A stretch of 64,000 nt of DNA from Mycobacteroides salmoniphilum (lineage in GTDB: Bacteria; Actinomycetota; Actinomycetes; Mycobacteriales; Mycobacteriaceae). Below, piece after piece: positions 59,304-64,000 of this stretch. The notes under the pieces are model-generated. The model did not search any database. It was not told where the DNA came from and was given only the letters and a program-made list of their open reading frames with translations. The position numbers were made by a program, and so were the translations under genes. Location: assembly GCF_004924335.1 (NCBI RefSeq), contig NZ_CP024633.1, positions 1,860,001-1,924,000 on the forward strand. The letters are read 5' to 3'. Each line of letters opens with the position of its first letter. The stretch's first letter is position 1.

Positions 59304-60280
59304 CCGAGCTGTCGAATCGTCTGACCCGGCTTCTCAACATGGTTCCTTACTTCCAGGCCAATCCGGGTATCAGTGCCGCCGATGCCGCCGCCGACCTGGG
59401 GGTCACGACCAAACAGCTGATGGCCGACCTGAACCAGCTGTGGATGTGTGGCCTGCCCGGTTACGGCCCCGGCGATCTGATCGATCTCTCCTTCTCCGAG
59501 GAGAGCATCGAGGTCACGTTCTCGGCCGGTATCGACCGTCCGCTGCGCCTCACCTCGCCCGAGGCGACGGCACTCCTGGTCGCCCTGCGCGCCTTGCTGG
59601 ACATGCCCGGCACCGTCGACCCGGAGGCCGCGCGCAGCGCTATCGCCAAGATCGAGGACGCCGCGGGGGCCGGCGATGAGTCGCTCGGGCGAAGAGAGTT
59701 GAACACCCAATCGGACGGTTCGCCGGCGACTGCCGTCGAGTCCGAGGCGGTCTCTGCGGTGCGCTCGGCCGTGCGTCACCGCAAGGCGTTGCGCATCGAG
59801 TACTACTCGGCATCGCGAGACGCGTTGTCGGAACGGATAGTCGATCCCATTCGGATCGCGGTGGTGGGGGACCACAGCTACCTGGAGGCCTGGTGTCGCG
59901 CATCGGAGGGGGTGCGGTTGTTCCGGTTCGACAGGATCGAACAGGCCGAGGTTCTCGATCAGCGCGCAGCGCCCCCCGAGCCCGCGGTCCAGACGGCCAC
60001 CGACACCGGTTTGTTTGAGGCGGACCCCTCGCTTCCCGCGGCGACGGTGCTGGTCGGTCCGAGTGCGTCCTGGGTCTTCGATTACTTCCCGATGCGGCCC
60101 ACCGGTGTCCAGCATGCCGATGGTTCGGTGGAGGCCGCCATGACCTATGCCTCCGAGGACTGGATGGCGCGGCTGGTCCTCGGGTTCGGATCGGCGATCC
60201 GAGTGCTGGCACCGGAGTCGTTGGCGCTGCGGGTACGCACTGATGCGGCGGTGGCGCTGGCGGCGTATCAGGCCAGCTGA
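59300..60280 (+). CDS. pafC: WYL-domain transcriptional regulator PafC
   Basis: 326 residues, partner of PafB. N-terminal helix-turn-helix with [20 protein letters not shown] and [21 protein letters not shown]-terminal WYL-type domain with [22 protein letters not shown] and [22 protein letters not shown] stretch around [22 protein letters not shown] is a probable linker. ATG 59300 is set by the ATGA overlap with pafB; the upstream in-frame extension lies in pafB. Confidence 0.95.
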   Translation: MTELSNRLTRLLNMVPYFQANPGISAADAAADLGVTTKQLMADLNQLWMCGLPGYGPGDLIDLSFSEESIEVTFSAGIDRPLRLTSPEATALLVALRALLDMPGTVDPEAARSAIAKIEDAAGAGDESLGRRELNTQSDGSPATAVESEAVSAVRSAVRHRKALRIEYYSASRDALSERIVDPIRIAVVGDHSYLEAWCRASEGVRLFRFDRIEQAEVLDQRAAPPEPAVQTATDTGLFEADPSLPAATVLVGPSASWVFDYFPMRPTGVQHADGSVEAAMTYASEDWMARLVLGFGSAIRVLAPESLALRVRTDAAVALAAYQAS

Positions 60281-60339
60281 CCGAGATCGGCCCTGGGGTA
60301 GCATTCAGGGCAGACACGACGCCAGAGGAGGTGACCACA

Positions 60340-60606
60340 TTGGGCGGTCTACAACCCATGCACTGGGTGATCGTAATTGTGGTGTTCGCGCTGCTCTTCG
60401 GAGCCAAGAAGTTGCCGGACCTCGCGCGTTCGCTGGGTAAGTCGCTGCGGATCTTCAAGTCGGAAGTCAAAGAACTGCAAAACGAGGGAAATGCTGCGAA
60501 GGCGTCCGACACCCCGCAGGCCGTGGAGCCGCAGCAAGTGCCTCCGACTGCCGCGGTGGAAGCGCCCCCGATCGAATCGACTCCCGGTCACAAGCCCACT
60601 GCCTAG
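60340..60606 (+). CDS. tatA: Twin-arginine translocase subunit TatA
   Basis: 88 residues. One N-terminal membrane helix ([20 protein letters not shown]), the amphipathic helix [19 protein letters not shown] with the conserved FG hinge, and a disordered tail rich in Pro, Ala and Glu. It forms the Tat export pore with TatC. Start: GTG 60331 is in frame but directly touches the AGAGGAG ribosome-binding site; TTG 60340 has about seven bases of spacing and gives MGGLQPMHW, like other mycobacterial TatA. TTG is therefore preferred. Confidence 0.92.
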   Translation: MGGLQPMHWVIVIVVFALLFGAKKLPDLARSLGKSLRIFKSEVKELQNEGNAAKASDTPQAVEPQQVPPTAAVEAPPIESTPGHKPTA

Positions 60607-60649
60607 CCGCGTTCCGCCGCGATAGGCCGGCCGGATAGGTCATGCGTTC

Positions 60650-61591
60650 ATGAATAAGGTCCTGGGGGCTCTTGGGCTGCGGCGAAAATCCAGACAACCC
60701 AAAAATGCCGATGGCACCATGTCGCTCATCGAGCATCTGCAGGAGCTGCGCACCCGCTTGCTGATCTCGGTGGCGGCGGTCCTGCTCACTACCATCATCG
60801 GTTTCATCTGGTACGAGCACACGATGTTCGGCCTCGAGAGCCTCGGTGAATGGTTGCGTGAGCCGTACTGCTCGCTGCCGGCCAGCGCCCGCGCCAATCT
60901 CAGCGCGGACGGCGCCTGCCGACTGTTGGCCACCGCGCCCTTCGAGCAGTTCATGCTCCGCCTCAAGGTGGGCCTGACGGCCGGCGTGGTGCTGGCCTGC
61001 CCGGTGTGGCTGTATCAAATCTGGCGTTTCATCACCCCGGGCCTGTACCGCAACGAACGCAAGTTCGGTGTCATCTTCGTGACCGCAGCGGCCGTGCTGT
61101 TCGTCACCGGCGCGTTCCTGGCCTACCTGGTGCTGGCCAAGGCCCTGCACTTCCTCTTGACGGTGGGCAGCGACGTTCAGGTCACCGGGCTCAAGGGTGA
61201 CGAGTACTTCAGCTTCCTGATCAACCTGCTGCTGGTGTTCGGCGTCAGCTTCGAATTCCCGCTGCTGCTCATCATGCTGAATTTCGTCGGGATGCTGCCC
61301 TACGCCAAGCTCAGGAATTGGCGCCGCGGCATCATCTTCGGCCTGTTCGTCTTCGCGGCCTTCGCGACGCCGGGAGCCGATCCGTTCTCGATGACGGCGC
61401 TGGGGCTCGCGCTCACCCTGCTGCTGGAGTTCTCCATCCAGGTGGCCCGCGTGCACGATAAACGCAAGGCCAGGCGGGAGGCCGCGCAGGAGCTCAGTGA
61501 CGACGAGGCCTCCGCATTGGACGCGCCCGAGGCCATTGCCGCGCCCGAACCGATCGGTCCCCCCGAGCGGTTTGACAACATGGGCAAGTGA
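60650..61591 (+). CDS. tatC: Twin-arginine translocase subunit TatC
   Basis: 313 residues, the twin-arginine signal receptor. Seen: [15 protein letters not shown] (with the functionally needed Glu/Leu-Arg segment), six predicted membrane helices, [33 protein letters not shown] and [14 protein letters not shown] with the membrane glutamate. The first periplasmic loop has a cysteine pair (EPYCSLP and GACRLL). The charged C-terminal tail is typical of mycobacteria. Its stop overlaps the helY GTG, and tatA lies 43 bases upstream. No tatB is here; it is usually elsewhere in mycobacteria. Confidence 0.96.
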   Translation: MNKVLGALGLRRKSRQPKNADGTMSLIEHLQELRTRLLISVAAVLLTTIIGFIWYEHTMFGLESLGEWLREPYCSLPASARANLSADGACRLLATAPFEQFMLRLKVGLTAGVVLACPVWLYQIWRFITPGLYRNERKFGVIFVTAAAVLFVTGAFLAYLVLAKALHFLLTVGSDVQVTGLKGDEYFSFLINLLLVFGVSFEFPLLLIMLNFVGMLPYAKLRNWRRGIIFGLFVFAAFATPGADPFSMTALGLALTLLLEFSIQVARVHDKRKARREAAQELSDDEASALDAPEAIAAPEPIGPPERFDNMGK

Positions 61592-64000
61592 CCAGCATCG
61601 GAACCGAACTTAGTGCGTTCTCCCAAGGGCTGAGTTTCGCTCTCGATCCGTTCCAGGTCCGCTCGTGTACCGCGCTGGAGAACGGCCACGGCGTGCTGGT
61701 CTGCGCGCCCACCGGCGCGGGCAAGACCATCGTCGGAGAGTTCGCGGTACACCTGGCCCTGGCCGCCGGGCGCAAATGCTTCTACACCACCCCGATCAAG
61801 GCGCTGAGCAACCAGAAGTACAACGACCTGGTATCGGTGTACGGGCCGGAGAGGGTCGGCCTGCTCACCGGAGACTCGTCGATCAACTCCGATGCCCCGG
61901 TGGTGGTGATGACCACCGAGGTGCTGCGAAACATGCTTTACGCGGATTCGCCAGCGCTGCATGGTCTTTCGCATGTCGTGATGGATGAGGTGCACTTCCT
62001 GGCCGACCGATTCCGTGGTGCGGTCTGGGAAGAGGTGATCCTGCATCTGCCCGAGGATGTTGCCTTGGCCAGTCTGTCGGCCACGGTGAGCAACGCCGAG
62101 GAATTCGGCGGCTGGATCAAGACGGTCCGCGGAGATACCACCGTGGTGGTCGACGAGACCCGGCCGGTTCCCTTGTGGCAGCACGTCATAGTCGGGCGGC
62201 GGCTGTTCGACCTGTTCGATTACGACGGTAAGAAAACCGACGTCGATCCGGAGCTCACCCGCCACATAGCTCAGCGTCGCCAGGCCGATCGCTTCGCCGA
62301 CTTCGACCGCCCGCACCGACGGCCACACCAGGGAGGGTCGAACCAGCGTTCGGGGAGGCCGCCCACCCTCTACCGGCCGCCGTCGCGACCCGAAGTCATC
62401 ACCCGGCTCGATGAGGATGGGCTGCTTCCGGCGATTACGTTCATCTTCTCGCGCGCCGGATGCGATGGTGCTGTGGCCCAATGCCTTCGGTCCAGGTTGC
62501 GCCTGACCACCGAGGAGCAACGGCGGGAGATCGTCGCCGTCATCGACCGCCGCACCGAAGGGCTGCCCGAGGGCGACCTGGACGTGCTCGGGTATTGGCA
62601 GTGGCGGGAGGGGCTGTTGCGCGGTATCGCCGCTCACCATGCGGGCATGCTGCCGGTGTTCCGGCACACCGTGGAGGAGCTGTTCACCAAGGGGCTGGTG
62701 AAGGCGGTATTCGCTACCGAGACACTGGCATTGGGTATCAATATGCCCGCACGCACGGTGGTGCTGGAGCGGTTGGTCAAGTTCAACGGGGAGCAGCACG
62801 CGGCGTTGACTCCCGGGGAGTACACCCAGTTGACCGGGCGCGCGGGCCGGCGCGGCATCGACGTCGAGGGACACGCCGTCGTGTTGTGGACACCCGAGGT
62901 GGAGCCCAGCGAGATCGCGGGACTGGCGTCTACCCGCACCTTCCCGCTACGCAGCTCCTTCGCGCCGTCGTACAACATGACGATCAATCTGGTGCACCGC
63001 ATGGGCCCGGGTCCGGCACGCGAACTACTGGAGCGATCCTTCGCGCAGTTCCAGGCAGACCGCTCCGTGGTGGGATTGGTGCGTGGCATCGAACGTGGTC
63101 AGAAAATGCTCGACGAGATCGCCAATGAGCTTGACGGACACGACGGTTCGGTTCTGGAGTACGTCCGGATGCGCGGCAACCTCGCCGAGCGTGAGCGCGC
63201 CGCCGCACGTGAGTCACGGCTTGAACGTCGCGGTGCGGCCAACGACGCCCTGGCCGCGCTCAAGCGGGGCGACGTCATCGCGATCCCACATGGCCGTCGC
63301 AACGGTGTGGCCGTGGTGCTGGAGCCGGCCAACGACAACGACGACCCCCGTCCTTTGGTGTTGACCGAACACCGTTGGGCCGGGCGGATTTCGTCGGCGG
63401 ATTACACGGCAGGCGCTGAACCGCTCGGATCCATCGCACTGCCCAAGCGGGTCGAGCATCGTCAGCCCAAGGTGCGACGCGATGTGGCGTCGGCGCTGCG
63501 GTCAGCGCTTGACGAGGGCCGGGTACGCAGGCCGCAACCCGTGAAGGGCCGCAAGAACGGTGCGGGCGCCGACGGCGCAGATCTGGGAGTCGAGGTCGAA
63601 CGGTTACGTCATGAAATCCGGCAGCATCCGGTGCATCGTGTCCCCAACCGCGAGGAGCTGGCACGGACAGCCGAGCGCTATCTGCGCATCGAACGCGACA
63701 ACGCGCAACTGCAGAAGAAGGTGTCGGCCGCGACCAATTCGCTCGCGCGCACTTTTGACCGGATCCTCGCGCTGCTCACCGAACGTGGATACGTCGAGGA
63801 CAGCGCCGAGCTCGGTGTGAAGGTCACCGAGGACGGCATGCTGCTGGCACGCATCTATAGCGAAAGTGATCTGCTGGTGGCCGAGTGTCTGCGGCGCGGG
63901 CTGTGGGCAGGACTCAAACCCGCGGAGCTGGCGGCCGTGGCATCGGCCGTGCTGTACGAGTCGCGGGGTGATGCGGTGTCGGAGACGGGTGAGGCGCCGA
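61588..64000 (+). CDS. helY: DEAH/Ski2-like helicase HelY (3'-truncated by window edge)
   Basis: First 804 residues of a Ski2/Mtr4-like superfamily 2 helicase; the frame runs off the window end. Seen: [17 protein letters not shown] (Q-like motif), Walker A APTGAGKT (residues 40-47), DEVH box (133-136), SATVSN, the motif IV region [29 protein letters not shown] and motif [14 protein letters not shown]. After the core comes a KOW/arch-like region and helical domain. It probably unwinds RNA or RNA-DNA hybrids. GTG 61588 overlaps the tatC stop. The tatA-tatC-helY order matches M. tuberculosis (Rv2094c-Rv2092c). Confidence 0.95.
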   Translation, partial: MTSIGTELSAFSQGLSFALDPFQVRSCTALENGHGVLVCAPTGAGKTIVGEFAVHLALAAGRKCFYTTPIKALSNQKYNDLVSVYGPERVGLLTGDSSINSDAPVVVMTTEVLRNMLYADSPALHGLSHVVMDEVHFLADRFRGAVWEEVILHLPEDVALASLSATVSNAEEFGGWIKTVRGDTTVVVDETRPVPLWQHVIVGRRLFDLFDYDGKKTDVDPELTRHIAQRRQADRFADFDRPHRRPHQGGSNQRSGRPPTLYRPPSRPEVITRLDEDGLLPAITFIFSRAGCDGAVAQCLRSRLRLTTEEQRREIVAVIDRRTEGLPEGDLDVLGYWQWREGLLRGIAAHHAGMLPVFRHTVEELFTKGLVKAVFATETLALGINMPARTVVLERLVKFNGEQHAALTPGEYTQLTGRAGRRGIDVEGHAVVLWTPEVEPSEIAGLASTRTFPLRSSFAPSYNMTINLVHRMGPGPARELLERSFAQFQADRSVVGLVRGIERGQKMLDEIANELDGHDGSVLEYVRMRGNLAERERAAARESRLERRGAANDALAALKRGDVIAIPHGRRNGVAVVLEPANDNDDPRPLVLTEHRWAGRISSADYTAGAEPLGSIALPKRVEHRQPKVRRDVASALRSALDEGRVRRPQPVKGRKNGAGADGADLGVEVERLRHEIRQHPVHRVPNREELARTAERYLRIERDNAQLQKKVSAATNSLARTFDRILALLTERGYVEDSAELGVKVTEDGMLLARIYSESDLLVAECLRRGLWAGLKPAELAAVASAVLYESRGDAVSETGEAP

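Noticed and set aside
61300..62874. A 524-codon open frame on the minus strand
   Set aside because: Antisense to helY, whose helicase motifs are intact throughout; no domain in the antisense product.

Overview
The window is GC-rich, gene-dense actinobacterial DNA from a mycobacterium. This rests on a complete Pup-proteasome locus, an MTB12/CFP-2 family protein beside an LppK-type lipoprotein, mycobacterial stearoyl-type desaturases, a SigL/RslA-like pair and WXG/PPE-like type VII substrates. The gene content looks most like a rapid grower near Mycobacteroides abscessus/chelonae, but that is inference; no database search was possible. I saw no rRNA, tRNA, CRISPR array, IS element or phage gene.

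Layout. 1-5142: the 3' part of metH, a HAD phosphatase, hisE and hisG. 5202-21142: a receiver-like protein and the complete 14-gene nuoA-N operon (proton-pumping NADH dehydrogenase), almost every gene overlapping the next. 21327-29220: lipid and accessory genes, including a three-histidine-box desaturase, a shortened YrbE/MlaE-like permease, a MOSC protein, a thioesterase-fold protein, a RecB-type Fe-S nuclease, a CocE-type hydrolase and a DesA-type acyl-ACP desaturase. 29294-34879: a DEAD-box helicase, trmI, an lppK-like gene, an MTB12-like gene and mpa. 34904-44523: an accessory block between mpa and dop, bracketed by two SAM methyltransferases. It holds a mycothiol-dependent-enzyme-family protein, a membrane protein, a SigL/RslA-like sigma/anti-sigma pair and a four-gene biosynthetic-looking operon (ThDP enzyme, unknown protein, KAS III-like enzyme, HisC-like aminotransferase). 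44616-48072: dop, pup, prcB, prcA. 48210-49753: a type VII secretion substrate-like pair. 49879-52563: an SsuABC/TauABC-type ABC importer. 52560-56677: an ankyrin protein, an amidase and a glycosyltransferase. 56844-64000: pafA, pafB, pafC, tatA, tatC and the 5' part of helY.

How the parts fit. Pup is deamidated by Dop, ligated by PafA, recognised by Mpa and degraded with its target by PrcBA. All are present; the set is split by the accessory block and by the importer/amidase region. PafBC is the DNA-damage activator encoded beside them.

The most interesting candidate is the SigL-like pair plus the adjacent four-gene operon. Both transcription units carry a TGAAC-N16-CGT promoter, and in the operon the -10 lies six bases before the ATG. 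This suggests a sigma-controlled, leaderless metabolic operon whose KAS III-like enzyme lacks the usual catalytic histidine. Other signals: a shared near-perfect palindrome upstream of two unrelated desaturase genes; an 11-bp hairpin that would bury the ribosome-binding site of the type VII substrate pair; and repeated CTGAACA elements around the dop and pup promoters.
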